Assembly (NCBI RefSeq): GCF_009728465.1
Contig: NZ_WOCD01000005.1
Span: 186,001 to 250,000, forward strand
Length of the DNA: 64,000 nucleotides
Source of the DNA: Psychrosphaera haliotis
Lineage (GTDB): Bacteria > Pseudomonadota > Gammaproteobacteria > Enterobacterales > Alteromonadaceae
Direction of reading: 5' to 3'
The notes under the pieces were generated by a model. The model was not told the origin of the DNA. It saw only the letters and a list, made by a program, of their open reading frames with translations, and ran no database searches. Below are positions 28,240 to 38,600 of this stretch, piece by piece. Each line of letters opens with the position of its first letter. The stretch's first letter is position 1. The position numbers were made by a program, and so were the translations under genes.

Positions 28240-28863
28240 TTACAGAGAGATACCACCGAAAGACAAGAAGCCAAACGCCATCAAGCCAGTAGTAATAAAT
28301 GTAATACCCAAACCACGCAGACCTGCTGGTACATCTGAATATTTCATTTTCTCGCGAATACCCGCTAGCAATACGATAGCTAACGCCCAACCGATACCAG
28401 AACCGATACCGTAAACAACACTTTCAGTGAAAGTTAGGTTTTTAGATACCATGAAAGATACAGAACCGAATATTGCACAGTTAACCGTAATCAATGGTAA
28501 GAAAATACCTAGTGCGTTATACAACGGCGGGAAGTACTTATCTAAAATCATTTCTAGAATTTGTACTAATGCCGCGATAACACCAATGAACGTGATAAAG
28601 CTTAGGAAGCTCAGATCAACAGACTGAGCTGGGTCAGTAATGCCTAAAACACCGTCTAGCGCACCTGGAGCAAGAATGCCTTGATAGATGATTTGGTTAA
28701 CAGGTACAGAAATACCTAGAACCACAACTACCGCAACACCAAGACCAATGGCCGTGCTTACTTTCTTTGATACTGCTAAGAAAGTACACATACCTAAGAA
28801 GAAAGATAATGCGATGTTTTCTATAAATATCGTTTTAACAAATAAACTTAAATAATGTTCCAT
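28240..28863 (-). CDS. nqrE: Na+-NQR subunit E
   Basis: Integral membrane protein of 207 residues with six hydrophobic helices, paired with NqrD around an iron centre. It begins [22 protein letters not shown], and a conserved cysteine is in the segment ITVNCAIFG. It starts 4 bases after nqrD ends. Size and order match the family. Confidence 0.96.
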   Translation of the reverse strand: MEHYLSLFVKTIFIENIALSFFLGMCTFLAVSKKVSTAIGLGVAVVVVLGISVPVNQIIYQGILAPGALDGVLGITDPAQSVDLSFLSFITFIGVIAALVQILEMILDKYFPPLYNALGIFLPLITVNCAIFGSVSFMVSKNLTFTESVVYGIGSGIGWALAIVLLAGIREKMKYSDVPAGLRGLGITFITTGLMAFGFLSFGGISL

Positions 28864-28867
28864 CAGA

Positions 28868-29491
28868 TTAGTCCTTCTCTACTTGCTCTGGTTTCCATTG
28901 ACGGATAGCCCAGATGATTAAACCAATGATGAAGAACGAGCTAAATGGTAATACTAAAAGACCATTCGCTTGATACCAGCCACCGTTTTGAACTAATGGA
29001 AGAATCTCGATACCAAAAATAGTACCGAAACCTAATAGTTCACGGAAAAAAGCAACTGTCATAAGAATGAAACCGTAACCTAAACCGTTACCGATACCAT
29101 CCATGAAGCTTACACCTGGCTTTTCTTTCATAGCAAACGCTTCCGCACGACCCATAACAATACAGTTAGTAATGATTAGGCCAACAAAAACAGATAGCTC
29201 TTTAGAAAGCTGGTAAGAGAAAGCTTTCAACACCTGGTCAACAACAATAACTAGAGAAGCGATAATCGCCATCTGTACGATGATACGTACGCTTGATGGG
29301 ATCATGTTTCTGATCATTGAGATGAATAAGTTAGAGAATGCAGTTACCAGAACAACGGCTAATGTCATTACTAATGCATTGGCCATTGAGCTTGTTACCG
29401 CTAGAGCAGAACAAATACCTAGTACTTGTAATGCAATTGGGTTGTTATCAAAAATTGGTTTAGTTAAAACCTTGTTCGCTTCAGATGCCAT
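28868..29491 (-). CDS. nqrD: Na+-NQR subunit D
   Basis: Integral membrane protein of 207 residues, homologous to NqrE and with the matching conserved cysteine segment [34 protein letters not shown] near the N-terminus carries the second cysteine. Its start codon shares one base with the stop codon of nqrC, which implies translational coupling. Confidence 0.96.
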   Translation of the reverse strand: MASEANKVLTKPIFDNNPIALQVLGICSALAVTSSMANALVMTLAVVLVTAFSNLFISMIRNMIPSSVRIIVQMAIIASLVIVVDQVLKAFSYQLSKELSVFVGLIITNCIVMGRAEAFAMKEKPGVSFMDGIGNGLGYGFILMTVAFFRELLGFGTIFGIEILPLVQNGGWYQANGLLVLPFSSFFIIGLIIWAIRQWKPEQVEKD

Positions 29492-30258
29492 TAGTTAAGC
29501 TCCCCACGATTTTTTTCGATGAAAGGTAAGTAACCTTGCACACCGAACCAAAATTGTAACGTTCTTGTAACGCCGTCACTTGTCAAAGTAGCACCAGATA
29601 AGGCATCAACACCGTAGTCATCGCCTTTTTTCGCACCGCCTTTAACTAACTTAATTACCGGTTCGTTATTGTCGTTATAGATTTTTTTACCAGGCCATAA
29701 TGCTTTCCATTTAGGGTTCATAACTTCTGCACCCAATCCTGGAGTTTCTTTATGGTCTGAGTAAATAACCTTTGAAACTGTATTTAGGTCAGACTTTAAA
29801 CCTACATAACCGTACATTAGGTCCCAAAGGCCAGCACCGACAACAGGGAATACCACCGTTTCAACAGCGCCTTTTTCATCTTTTACAAGATAAACAACAG
29901 CTGTGTTTGATTGGCGGTTAATACCTGCTGGATCGTTTTCTAGCTTTTCAGATTTCTGTGGGTCACGAGCATTACGACGCTCATCGAACATCTTAACGTC
30001 ACCGTCGACATACTCACCAGTGTCAAGATCAATCATCTTAGCTTCAACATACTTGTTGTAAGTAGGAACGATGTCTTTTCCAGCTAGCTCTAGTAAACCT
30101 GCAGTTTCTAAAATTTTAGTTTGCTTATCTAATAGTTTGTTAGCTGTTTGTAACGGCTTCAATTGAACCGCTGATACAGATACCAACGCTGCACAAACTA
30201 GACAAACGATAAATACGAAACCAACCGTTTTGCCAAATGATTCTTTATTACTAGACAT
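29491..30258 (-). CDS. nqrC: Na+-NQR subunit C (FMN-bound)
   Basis: Membrane-anchored flavoprotein of about 255 residues with one N-terminal helix (residues 10-30) and a periplasmic FMN domain. The ApbE flavinylation motif is visible as [13 protein letters not shown], where the threonine of SGAT carries FMN. I take ATG at 30258 ([10 protein letters not shown]) over the TTG at 30267 because the GGAGG ribosome-binding site fits only the ATG. It overlaps the end of nqrB. Confidence 0.96.
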   Translation of the reverse strand: MSSNKESFGKTVGFVFIVCLVCAALVSVSAVQLKPLQTANKLLDKQTKILETAGLLELAGKDIVPTYNKYVEAKMIDLDTGEYVDGDVKMFDERRNARDPQKSEKLENDPAGINRQSNTAVVYLVKDEKGAVETVVFPVVGAGLWDLMYGYVGLKSDLNTVSKVIYSDHKETPGLGAEVMNPKWKALWPGKKIYNDNNEPVIKLVKGGAKKGDDYGVDALSGATLTSDGVTRTLQFWFGVQGYLPFIEKNRGELN

Positions 30259-31453
30259 TGCGAGCAAGCCTCCGTTTCACGTTTGCCTGTACAACAAAGT
30301 AGTCGAACAATGGTGCAAACAAGTTAGCAAATAGTATTGCCAGCATCATACCTTCAGGGAACGCTGGGTTAACAACACGGATTAGTACAACCATGATACC
30401 GATTAGTGCGCCATACCAGAACTTGCCACGGTTAGTGAACGAAGCTGATACAGGGTCAGTTGCCATGAAGAATGCACCAATAGCCCATCCACCAATTACA
30501 ACGTGCCAGAACCAAGGCATTGCAAACATTGCGTTAGTATCGCTACCAACCATGTTTAACAAAGATGCAAAGAAAATTGTACCTGCGAATACACCGGCTA
30601 CGATTCTCCATGAAGCAATGCGTAGATAGATAATTAACAAACCACCAATCGCAATTGCAAGAGTAGATACTTCACCTACAGAGCCTTGAATGAAGCCGTA
30701 GAAAGCTTGTGTCCAAAGAGCAATGTTGTTGTAGTCTAAACCGCCAGATGCTGCTTGGCTTAACATAGTCGCGCCAGAGAAGCTGTCTACTGCTGTCCAT
30801 ACAGTGTCACCAGAGATTTCAGCTGGGTATGCAAAGAACAAGAATGCACGGCCGGCTAACGCTGGGTTTAAGAAGTTACGACCTGTACCACCAAAGATTT
30901 CTTTCGCAACAACAACACCAAATGTAATACCAAGCGCGGCTTGCCATAATGGAATAGTTGCAGGAAGAATTAGTGCAAATAAGATTGAAGTAACAAAGAA
31001 ACCTTCGTTTACTTCATGCTTACGAACTGAAGCGAAAATAACTTCCCAGAATCCACCAACGATGAAAACTGTGCCGTAAATTGGTAAGAAGAAACAAGCA
31101 CCATAGAGCATTTTCATGCCCCAGCCTGATTCAGCCGTTAGCGATCCGCCTAGCATTTGGAATAAACCTACTTGCCAAGAATCACCTAACGCAAAGCCTT
31201 GAGATAAGGCATCAGCTGCTTGATGTCCAACATTGAACATACCAAAGAACATTGCAGGGAATAAAGCTAACCAAACCATGATCATGATACGTTTTAAATC
31301 AACGCTGTCACGTACGTGAGTTTGACCTTTATTTACTAAACCTGGCGTGTAGAAAATAGTTGCAGCTGCTTCATACAAAGCATAGAACTTTTCGTATTTT
31401 CCACCTTGCTCAAAATTAGGTTCAATTTTTTCTAAATAACTCTTAAGACCCAT
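30251..31453 (-). CDS. nqrB: Na+-NQR subunit B (FMN and riboflavin subunit)
   Basis: Large membrane subunit of 400 residues with about ten helices. The flavinylation site is the SGAT motif in [13 protein letters not shown] (about residue 228), and the conserved [23 protein letters not shown] segment precedes it. It takes part in Na+ transfer and quinone reduction. The end overlaps nqrC by 8 bases. Confidence 0.97.
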   Translation of the reverse strand: MGLKSYLEKIEPNFEQGGKYEKFYALYEAAATIFYTPGLVNKGQTHVRDSVDLKRIMIMVWLALFPAMFFGMFNVGHQAADALSQGFALGDSWQVGLFQMLGGSLTAESGWGMKMLYGACFFLPIYGTVFIVGGFWEVIFASVRKHEVNEGFFVTSILFALILPATIPLWQAALGITFGVVVAKEIFGGTGRNFLNPALAGRAFLFFAYPAEISGDTVWTAVDSFSGATMLSQAASGGLDYNNIALWTQAFYGFIQGSVGEVSTLAIAIGGLLIIYLRIASWRIVAGVFAGTIFFASLLNMVGSDTNAMFAMPWFWHVVIGGWAIGAFFMATDPVSASFTNRGKFWYGALIGIMVVLIRVVNPAFPEGMMLAILFANLFAPLFDYFVVQANVKRRLARNV

Positions 31454-31455
31454 GA

Positions 31456-32796
31456 TTAGCCCTCTTTTTCAATCTTGGTAAGGCAATTACGAAGAATTGA
31501 GCCGTACTCATATTTGCCTGGGCAAACAAAGGTACATAACGCTAAATCTTCTTCGCCTAATTCCAAACAACCTAGGCTTTGTGCCCCTTCAGTATCGCCA
31601 GAGATTAGATCTCTTAACAATAATGTTGGCAAAATGTCTAATGGCATTACGCGTTCATAGTTACCAATTGGAACCATAGAACGGTCAGAACCATAAGTTG
31701 TAGTTGTCATATTGAATAGTTTCTTAGGCGATAAATGACCTAAGAACGCACGAGTGATAGAGAACTGATTTGATCCTGGACGAATCCAACCAAATAATTC
31801 TTTTTCACGACCTTCTGCTAAAACAGACACTTGCAGATCAAAACGGTGTAAATAACCGTGAACGCCTTGTGCAGCAGTACCAGACAATACGGAACCAGAT
31901 ACGATTCGGTTTTCACCAGATTCAACTTCGCCTGACGTTAGGTCGGCTGTAGAAGCACCTAATACTGTACGAATTAAACGAGGGTTTTTAACAACTGGGC
32001 CAGCTAATGAAATAACACGTTGGTTATTAATTTCACCAGTTAGGAAAAGTTGTCCGTAAGCAATAACTTCTTGGTAATTAATATGCCAAACCGTTTTTGC
32101 TAGAGAAACAGGATCAATATAGTGAATATGAGTACCAACCAGGCCTGCTGGGTGTTTACCGCCAAATTCATGAAGGTCTACATTTGGTGCTTCAGCTTTC
32201 ACTGATGAGCCAGAAGCTTTTACGACATTTAACTTGCCTTCAGTCAATCTGCTTAACACAGTTAGACCAGCGTTAAATGCTGCTTGCTGCTCTGCAATAA
32301 TTAGCGCTGGATCAGCGGCTAACGGATTAGTATCCATTGCATTTACAAATATTGAAGACGGAGTGCTGTCAATTGCAGGCGCTTTGTCAAACGGACGAGT
32401 GCGTAAAGCAACCCATTGTCCTGAATCTACTAAAGTTGCAACGACTTTTTCGCGGTCAAGACCGTTCAGCTGGTCAGCGCTATAGCTTTCAAAAGTGATT
32501 TGTTCATCACCAGATAGTTCAATAACAACAGACTGCAGAACACGCTTTTCACCACGGTTCACTTCTTTGATAACACCGGCGGCTGGTGCAGTGTATTTAA
32601 CGCCAGGATTCTTTTTATCTTCAAAAAGAACCTGACCTTTTTTAACACTATCACCGACTTTGATATACATCGTAGGACGCATACCATTGTACTCTTCGCC
32701 AAGCGTAGCAACAGTTTTCACTGTCGGGCCATCGTGGATGGCTTGTTGTGGAACACCTTCAATAGGCAGATCCAAACCTTTTTTTATGTTGATCAT
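31456..32796 (-). CDS. nqrA: Na+-NQR subunit A
   Basis: Peripheral cytoplasmic subunit of about 446 residues, first gene of nqrABCDEF-apbE-nqrM. I prefer the start at 32796 ([14 protein letters not shown]), which fits the family N-terminus; the frame is open further up to 32841, and an ATG two codons upstream (32802) is equally possible. No strong ribosome-binding site decides this. The segment [19 protein letters not shown] is a lipoyl-like fold. The gene ends 3 bases before nqrB. Confidence 0.95.
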   Translation of the reverse strand: MINIKKGLDLPIEGVPQQAIHDGPTVKTVATLGEEYNGMRPTMYIKVGDSVKKGQVLFEDKKNPGVKYTAPAAGVIKEVNRGEKRVLQSVVIELSGDEQITFESYSADQLNGLDREKVVATLVDSGQWVALRTRPFDKAPAIDSTPSSIFVNAMDTNPLAADPALIIAEQQAAFNAGLTVLSRLTEGKLNVVKASGSSVKAEAPNVDLHEFGGKHPAGLVGTHIHYIDPVSLAKTVWHINYQEVIAYGQLFLTGEINNQRVISLAGPVVKNPRLIRTVLGASTADLTSGEVESGENRIVSGSVLSGTAAQGVHGYLHRFDLQVSVLAEGREKELFGWIRPGSNQFSITRAFLGHLSPKKLFNMTTTTYGSDRSMVPIGNYERVMPLDILPTLLLRDLISGDTEGAQSLGCLELGEEDLALCTFVCPGKYEYGSILRNCLTKIEKEG

Positions 32797-33043
32797 ACGC
32801 ATATGCACTAGTTTAAGTTGGAAGAAATGGAATTCTTTCAAATACCCGATTAAATCGCATATTTATAAAATTATGTAAGTACCAAGACCTGAATATAGTT
32901 TAGTTTCGGTACAGCCGACAATTGTAGCATTAATCTCAATATTTTGACCATTCGAATTTGGACTTATTTTAGTCGCAAGGCGCTCATTATTCGAATAAAA
33001 ATAAAAGAACTGTAAAGAAAGATTGATGCATAGTCCTAAAAAC
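32797..33043 (-). promoter_or_regulatory. nqr operon upstream region with two ATTCGAAT palindromes
   Basis: The 8-bp palindrome ATTCGAAT occurs at 32950-32957 and again at 32989-32996, 39 bases centre to centre. I do not recognise a regulator for it. A short frame at 32863-33060 has no ribosome-binding site or family resemblance and is not called. The nqr promoter must lie in this stretch because the fabV terminator comes just before it. Confidence 0.4.
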
Positions 33044-33076
33044 AAAAAAAGCCAGTGCAATTTTTAAGCAACTGGC
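33044..33076 (-). terminator. fabV: terminator of fabV
   Basis: On the minus strand, GCCAGT...ACTGGC forms a stem with a 14-nt loop, followed by seven T, 51 bases after the fabV stop codon. Confidence 0.8.
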
Positions 33077-33126
33077 TCCTTGTTATGTACAAAGTTTGTA
33101 CAGACCTTTGTTTTCAGTCAGTTAGG

Positions 33127-34317
33127 TTAAACTAAACCGTTAACTTTTATATCTGGATTCACTTCATTTTCATAGTTTACGTTGTCATAACCAAAACCAA
33201 ACAAGTTTAGGAATTCTTGGTGATAACCAATGTAATCTGTTAACTCGTCAATTGAATCTGTATTCACTGTATCCCAAATAGTTTGTACTCGAGCCTGAAC
33301 GTCGTCTTCAAGTTCCTTATAGTTTTGGAACAAATGACCACCATCATCTAGTCGAGGTGAATCTGACATCAAGTTTTCTTTAAACAAACCTGATATTTGT
33401 TGGATCACACCTTCGTAAGTGCCATCTTCTTTCATCACTTTAAATAAAGCGGAAATATATAAAGGCATAATTGGGATTGCAGAGCTTGCTTGAGTAACGA
33501 CCGCATTTAACGACGAAACGTAGGCTTTCCCGTTTATATTAGCGGTAGCGCTGTTTATTGCTGCTGAAGCTCTGTCTAAGTCTTCTTTTGCTTTGCCAAT
33601 AGTCGCGTGTCCATAGATAGGCCACGTTAATTTTTTACCTATATAAGTATAGGCAGTGGTTTTAAAGTCAACGGCCAATACATCAGCTTCTTGCAAAGCA
33701 TTGATCCAAAGTTCCCAATCTTCGCCGCCCATTACTTTGATCGTATTGTCGATTTCATCTTGATTAGCCGCTTCAACGGACACTTCATCGATAATGCGCT
33801 TCGAGGTATTAAGGTTTTTAGTGGTTACATCATTACCAATTGGTTTTAATGTAGAAGAGTAAGTCTCGCCTGAGTCAGGATCCGTGCGGCGCGGAGAAGC
33901 TAAACTATAAATAACTAAATCTATTTTTCCCATATCCGCTTTAATAGTTTCAATGGTTTTGGCTTTAATTTCGTGAGAGAACGCATCGCCATTGATGCTT
34001 TTCGAGTACACACCTTTAGCTTCCGCAGCCTCTTGAAAAGCGGCTGTATTGTACCAACCCGCTGAACCAGTTTTCTTTTCTGTTCCTGGCTTTTCAAAAA
34101 ATACGCCTAAGGTATTGGCGTTGTAACCAAACGTGGAAACAATACGAGACGCTAAACCATAGCCAGTTGAAGCACCAATAATTAATACATTTTTTGGCCC
34201 GTTAGTACCAAAGTCTTGTTGTTTTACATACTGGATTTGACGATTAACACTTTCTGCGCAACCAACTGGATGTGCATTAGTACAAATGAAGCCACGAATT
34301 TTTGGCTTAATAACCAT
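33127..34317 (-). CDS. fabV: FabV, trans-2-enoyl-ACP reductase
   Basis: NADH-dependent enoyl-ACP reductase of 396 residues that completes each fatty-acid elongation cycle. The N-terminus MVIKPKIRGFICTNAHPVGC is the family signature; the Rossmann motif LIIGASTGYGLASRI is at about 49-63; the active site has YSLASPRRTDP at about 135 and the catalytic Tyr/Lys pair in the TTAYTYIGKKLTWPIYG stretch at about 225, where the spacing Y-x8-K is longer than in FabI. FabV enzymes resist triclosan. The gene has its own terminators on both sides, so it is monocistronic. Confidence 0.96.
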   Translation of the reverse strand: MVIKPKIRGFICTNAHPVGCAESVNRQIQYVKQQDFGTNGPKNVLIIGASTGYGLASRIVSTFGYNANTLGVFFEKPGTEKKTGSAGWYNTAAFQEAAEAKGVYSKSINGDAFSHEIKAKTIETIKADMGKIDLVIYSLASPRRTDPDSGETYSSTLKPIGNDVTTKNLNTSKRIIDEVSVEAANQDEIDNTIKVMGGEDWELWINALQEADVLAVDFKTTAYTYIGKKLTWPIYGHATIGKAKEDLDRASAAINSATANINGKAYVSSLNAVVTQASSAIPIMPLYISALFKVMKEDGTYEGVIQQISGLFKENLMSDSPRLDDGGHLFQNYKELEDDVQARVQTIWDTVNTDSIDELTDYIGYHQEFLNLFGFGYDNVNYENEVNPDIKVNGLV

Positions 34318-34340
34318 ATATGAATTTCCTTAACCTAAAT

Positions 34341-34374
34341 AAAAATAGCCAAAACACATTCAATCATTTTGGCT
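34341..34374 (-). terminator. terminator of the TRAP operon
   Basis: On the minus strand, AGCCAAAA / TTTTGGCT forms an 8-bp stem with a 12-nt loop, followed by A and five T, 65 bases after the dctP stop codon. Confidence 0.75.
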
Positions 34375-34438
34375 TGATATCAAAAACTGGCGTCAGTGTA
34401 CCTGTCTTTTTACGTTTAACAGATCTGACTAGCCAGCA

Positions 34439-35536
34439 TTATTGGTTTCTATTATTGTAATACTCAAGCTCAGACAAATTATGATATTGAGTCACTTGCT
34501 TTTGGAACGCTTGATACGAGTTCATGATCTTATTAAACGTAGGATCGTTAGCTTTTTGCTCTTCGATAACCTCTTTACTCGCGTTTTTGAGCGCTAACAT
34601 AACGTCTCTTGGGAATGTTTTAAGTTCAACATTATGTTTGTTTTGAAGTTGCTCTAACGCGGCGTTATTTCTAACGGTATATTCATCCAACATATCTTGG
34701 TTAACGGCACGAGTTGCTACTTCAACAATAGCTTGAAGATCTTTTGGTAAGGCGTTAAATGCTTTTTGATTTACAGTAAATTCAAGCATCGCGCCAGGCT
34801 CATGCCAACCAGCAACATAATAATGCTCAGCAACTTTATGGAAACCAAACGCTAGGTCATTATATGGACCAACCCATTCAGTTGCGTCAATTGCACCAGA
34901 CTGCAAAGATGTAAAGATTTCACCGCCTGTAAGCGCCACCGGAACACCACCAAGCTTTTGTAGTACCTCACCACCTAAGCCAGGAATGCGCATTTTTAAG
35001 CCTTTAAGATCATCTACCTTATTAATTTCTCTTTTAAACCAGCCAGCAGATTGCACGCCCGTATTACCACCAGCAAATGGGATCACGCCAAACGGTTCGT
35101 ACAATTCACGCCATAGTTCTAAACCACCACCGTAATGAATCCAGCCATTCGTTTCTTGGGCGTTTAAACCAAAAGGTGTGGCAGTGAAAATTGGCGCAGC
35201 AGGCATTTTACCTTTCCAGTAATATGATGCTGCGTGGCCCATTTCAGCGGTTCCTTGAGATACCGCGTCAAACACTTGAAAGCCAGGTACAATTTCACCG
35301 GCACCATATACTTTAATGGTTAATCGGCCACCACTCATTTCGTTTACGAGTTTTGCGAAGTTCTCTGGAGCTGTACCTAGACCTGGAAAGTTTTTAGGCC
35401 AACTTGTGACTAACTTCCAATTCAATTTTTTTACTTCTGCCGTTGTACTTGTGTTCTGTGTTTCATTGCCACCACAGCCCATTAATCCCAAAGAGACAAT
35501 TGTTGCTAGCGACAAAAACTTAACTAACTTTTTCAT
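34439..35536 (-). CDS. dctP: TRAP transporter substrate-binding protein (DctP/TakP-like), lipoprotein
   Basis: Extracytoplasmic solute receptor of about 365 residues. The N-terminus is a lipoprotein signal (SLGLMGC-GGNE), so the receptor is probably membrane-anchored. TRAP receptor motifs are visible: MRIPGLGGEVLQKLGG (substrate-carboxylate Arg at about residue 180) and GGEIFTSLQSGAIDATEWVGP, which resembles the keto-acid receptor TakP more than sialic-acid or C4-dicarboxylate receptors. The substrate is therefore probably a monocarboxylate or keto acid, but this is inference. I chose ATG 35536 because the AAAAGGA ribosome-binding site directly abuts the ATG at 35542. It is the last gene of dctQ-dctM-dctP. 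Confidence 0.87.
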   Translation of the reverse strand: MKKLVKFLSLATIVSLGLMGCGGNETQNTSTTAEVKKLNWKLVTSWPKNFPGLGTAPENFAKLVNEMSGGRLTIKVYGAGEIVPGFQVFDAVSQGTAEMGHAASYYWKGKMPAAPIFTATPFGLNAQETNGWIHYGGGLELWRELYEPFGVIPFAGGNTGVQSAGWFKREINKVDDLKGLKMRIPGLGGEVLQKLGGVPVALTGGEIFTSLQSGAIDATEWVGPYNDLAFGFHKVAEHYYVAGWHEPGAMLEFTVNQKAFNALPKDLQAIVEVATRAVNQDMLDEYTVRNNAALEQLQNKHNVELKTFPRDVMLALKNASKEVIEEQKANDPTFNKIMNSYQAFQKQVTQYHNLSELEYYNNRNQ

Positions 35537-35558
35537 TAACATTCCTTTTAAAAGTATC

Positions 35559-36924
35559 TTAACCGTAAATATACTCAGGCAGCATAGTGGCGAGCTCCGG
35601 CCAAATGACTAATATCACCAGCAGTAATAGTTGCATGAGAATAAATGGGATAACCCCTTTATATATCTTATTTGTTGGTATGGACTTTGGCGTCACGCCT
35701 CGCAAATAAAACAAAGCAAAACCAAATGGAGGTGTTAAAAACGAGGTTTGCAGATTTATCGCTATCATTATGCCTAACCAAATAGGGTCTACGCCCATCA
35801 TAAACAAAACAGGCGCCACTAAAGGTACGACCACAAATGTAATTTCGATAAAATCTAAAATAAAACCAAGAACAAAAATAACTAACATGACGGTTAGAAT
35901 TGCCCCGACCTTTCCACCTGGCATGTCAGTAAAGAGTGAATGAACTAGCTCTTCACCACCAAATCCTCTGAACACCAATGAAAATATTGACGCGCCAATT
36001 AAAATTAAGAACACCATAGAAGTAACGGTCAATGTTGATTCCATCACAGTTTTGAGCGTACTTAGGTTTAACTGTTTCTTCTGAATAGCGATAATGATGG
36101 CACCAAAAGCGCCTATTCCAGCGGCTTCGGTTGGTGTTGCGATTCCAAACAGAATGGATCCTAAAACAATCACCATTAAGGCAAGAGGCGGGACTAAACT
36201 GGATATCAGGGCTCCAATACTCAATTGGTTTCGTTTTGTCCGCTGGCGGTGTCCACTCAGGTTTAAACAGTCCTACCATTAATGAATAAAGCAAATACAT
36301 GGCCACTAAAATAAGCCCAGGTATTAACGCTCCTGCAAACAAGTCCCCAACAGAAATAGTCTCTGGAGAAAAAATCCCTTGGGATAATTGAGACTGCTGA
36401 TACGCACTTGATAACACGTCACCTAACAAAACTAACGCAATTGACGGCGGAATAATTTGGCCTAACGTACCTGTTGCCGCAATTACGCCGGTTGAATAGC
36501 TCTCGTTATAACCATTTTTTTGCATGGACGGCAGTGCCAATAAACCCATAGTAACAACAGTTGCTCCAACAATGCCGGTACTAGCCGCCATTAGAGCCCC
36601 AACTAAAGTGACGGCTATTCCTAAACCTGCTGGCAAACGCCCGAACACTTGAGTCATGCTCGTTAATAAGTCTTCAGCTATTTTTGACTTTTCTAACATG
36701 ACCCCCATAAAAACAAATAGCGGTACGGCCAATAAAGTTTGATTGGTCATCACACCATATATACGACTTGGCAATGCCATTAAAAGTGAAGTATCAAAAC
36801 CTCCCATTAAAGAGCCTATACCGGCAAAAATAAGAGCGGTGCCCGCTAAGCTAAATGCAACTGGGTAACCCAATAGCAATACCAAACAAATGGTGACAAA
36901 CATCAAAATGGCCATCCATTCCAT
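35559..36924 (-). CDS. dctM: TRAP transporter large permease DctM, frameshifted
   Basis: The twelve-helix transport subunit of the TRAP system. The N-terminal frame runs MEWMAILMFVTICLVLLLGYPVAF to KPEWTPPADKTK and then goes off family; the second frame reads SIGALISSLVPPLALMVIVLGSI and continues with GIATPTEAAGIG to the end. The switch is between about 36215 and 36231. Removing one T in GGTTTCG (36228-36234 region) joins ADKT-NQLSIGALIS and gives 454 residues, normal for DctM. Typical motifs are AATGTLGQIIPPS and TPPFGFALFYLRGV. It lies 1 base from dctQ and 17 from dctP. Confidence 0.88.
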
Positions 36925-36925
36925 A

Positions 36926-37465
36926 TTAATTAGCTCCGTTGTTAATATTTTGAGGTTGTTTGTTCACATCTTGAGGTTGTTCATTAGCCCTGATTTTTTT
37001 GACGCTAACAACACTGTCTGAAATGGCTTGAGTGACCAATAAAATTGGCATTGCGATGATCAACGTTTTTAGTAAGTACACAAAAGGCACGCCACCCGCT
37101 TCTTGCGACCCTTCCATAAATTGCCAAGACTGCGCAACGTAATCAAAACTAATATAAATAATGAATAAGCAGGTAGGAATGAGCAGTAATAAATGCCCAA
37201 CGAGGTTTACTACAGCTTGTTTTTGGGGCGTAAATCTATTGTAAAAAATGTCTACTCGAACATGTTTGTCGTGTTTGAGTACATAAGACATTCCTAACAT
37301 TAACGTTACGGCATGAAGATATATAATACATTCTTGTAGCGCTATCCAGCCAAGGTTAAAGCCATACCTAAGTGTCACAACTAACGTCATTAAAATAACC
37401 ATTAGCAATGTTAACCAACTTACGGCTTTACCTACTTGCTCAGATAACTTTTCAATAAATACCAC
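36926..37465 (-). CDS. dctQ: TRAP transporter small permease DctQ
   Basis: Four-helix membrane protein of 179 residues with an extended polar C-terminus (QPQDVNKQPQNINNG, an imperfect 7-residue repeat). The helix-two motif with DKHVRVDIFYNRF is typical of DctQ. The start is GTG with an AAGAGG ribosome-binding site 7 bases upstream. It is the first gene of the TRAP operon and bridges the receptor and the large permease. Confidence 0.9.
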   Translation of the reverse strand: MVFIEKLSEQVGKAVSWLTLLMVILMTLVVTLRYGFNLGWIALQECIIYLHAVTLMLGMSYVLKHDKHVRVDIFYNRFTPQKQAVVNLVGHLLLLIPTCLFIIYISFDYVAQSWQFMEGSQEAGGVPFVYLLKTLIIAMPILLVTQAISDSVVSVKKIRANEQPQDVNKQPQNINNGAN

Positions 37466-37520
37466 AAACTTACCTCTTATTTTTATTATTGGTAACGTGC
37501 TTTTATAGAATTATATTTGG

Positions 37521-37849
37521 TTAAGCGCGGTCGAATTTACTCCCACCTAGACACTTTGGTGACAGTGGTACGTCTGTTGTTTCTCGCCACTCTTTAGGTG
37601 TAAAAGTGTGGATAGCCAGTGCATGAATGTCATTTTTAGCTCATCAGCTAAACAACTATTAATAGCTCTATGGCGTTGGATTAACTTTTGATCTTTAAAA
37701 GTCTTGGAAATAACAACAACTTTAAAATGCGATTCGCTACCCTCTGGAACATTGTGTTGACTGCTTTCATTCACCACATCTAATATATCTGGTAAAAAAG
37801 TATTGGTTAATTTTTCAATTATCTTTAGTTCAATTACACCTGACGTCAT
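37521..37849 (-). CDS. bolA: BolA family protein, frameshifted
   Basis: BolA-type stress regulator and Fe-S partner of monothiol glutaredoxins, about 109 residues after correction. The N-terminal part shows [19 protein letters not shown] and the family core [17 protein letters not shown], with [15 protein letters not shown]. After a run of five T at 37633-37637 the frame is lost; adding one base gives [18 protein letters not shown] and a stop at 37521, the usual BolA C-terminus. In E. coli bolA lies beside yajG and ampG; here those two lie about 2 and 4 kb away. Confidence 0.9.
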
Positions 37850-37909
37850 TATTTTTATTCCTTTGATAAACAGCTCAATAAAGAGTAAAACAAAAGTTTG
37901 GCTTTGAGT

Positions 37910-38575
37910 CTATCTATGAATGTAACGAAATGTCAGGCTAATCCTGCCCTCCCGTACCTTTTTCCTAGACGGAACCTGATGTTTGAACGCACGTTGCATG
38001 CCGGCTTTCATCATCAACAATGCACCATTTGATAGCTCAACCGCCGCAGTTTGATTCGTCTTTTTGTCTTTAAAGTGCATTGTCCGTGAAGCACCTAAAG
38101 ATAAACTGGCCACGATAGGGTTTGGGCCTAACTCAGGTTCATCGTCTGAATGCCAACCCATTTTATCTTCGCCATTTCGATAAAAGTTCACCAATACAGA
38201 ATTAAAATATACACCTTGCTGCGCATGAATGTGATCTCTGACTCTTTCTAGTAGTGGGTGCCAAGCGTTTTCATTTAAGGCTTTCCCACTATACTGATAC
38301 TGTACTCCTTCATCGGATTGCCAACACTGTAGCCGAGGAATAGGATGTCGTTTAGAAAACACAACAATTTCAGGTTGTTGCCAATCCAATTGTTGCTCAA
38401 GTTGCTGGTAGAGCTCAGTGGCGTCGATAAAAGACAAAAAGTCTGGAACATACTCCAACCAAGGTTTTACTAATTCTGGTATGGCATGTTCACTTTTAAC
38501 TTCTATATCATTTAATTCGTTGAATAAGTCTGTTTGCAAATTTACATCTCTCCCCAGCGGTGGGACAATACCCAT
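37910..38575 (-). CDS. AlkB-like 2-oxoglutarate/Fe(II) dioxygenase (DNA/RNA alkylation repair)
   Basis: AlkB-superfamily dioxygenase of about 221 residues. The iron facial triad is visible as WHSDDEPELG (His-x-Asp, about residue 135 from this start) with a later His in RAFKHQVP, and the 2-oxoglutarate arginines in RISLTFRYIH near the C-terminus. The NFYRNGEDKMGWHSDDEP stretch resembles the ALKBH2/3 type rather than E. coli AlkB. It would reverse 1-methyladenine and 3-methylcytosine damage. The frame is open to 38626, but that start overlaps the divergent rlmG start at 38601, so I prefer ATG 38575. Confidence 0.85.
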   Translation of the reverse strand: MGIVPPLGRDVNLQTDLFNELNDIEVKSEHAIPELVKPWLEYVPDFLSFIDATELYQQLEQQLDWQQPEIVVFSKRHPIPRLQCWQSDEGVQYQYSGKALNENAWHPLLERVRDHIHAQQGVYFNSVLVNFYRNGEDKMGWHSDDEPELGPNPIVASLSLGASRTMHFKDKKTNQTAAVELSNGALLMMKAGMQRAFKHQVPSRKKVREGRISLTFRYIHR

Positions 38576-38600
38576 TAACAAATTTACCAAAGAGCGAGCT

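Noticed and set aside
32863..33060. 65-residue frame between nqrA and fabV
   Set aside because: No ribosome-binding site, crosses the fabV terminator and covers the nqr promoter region.
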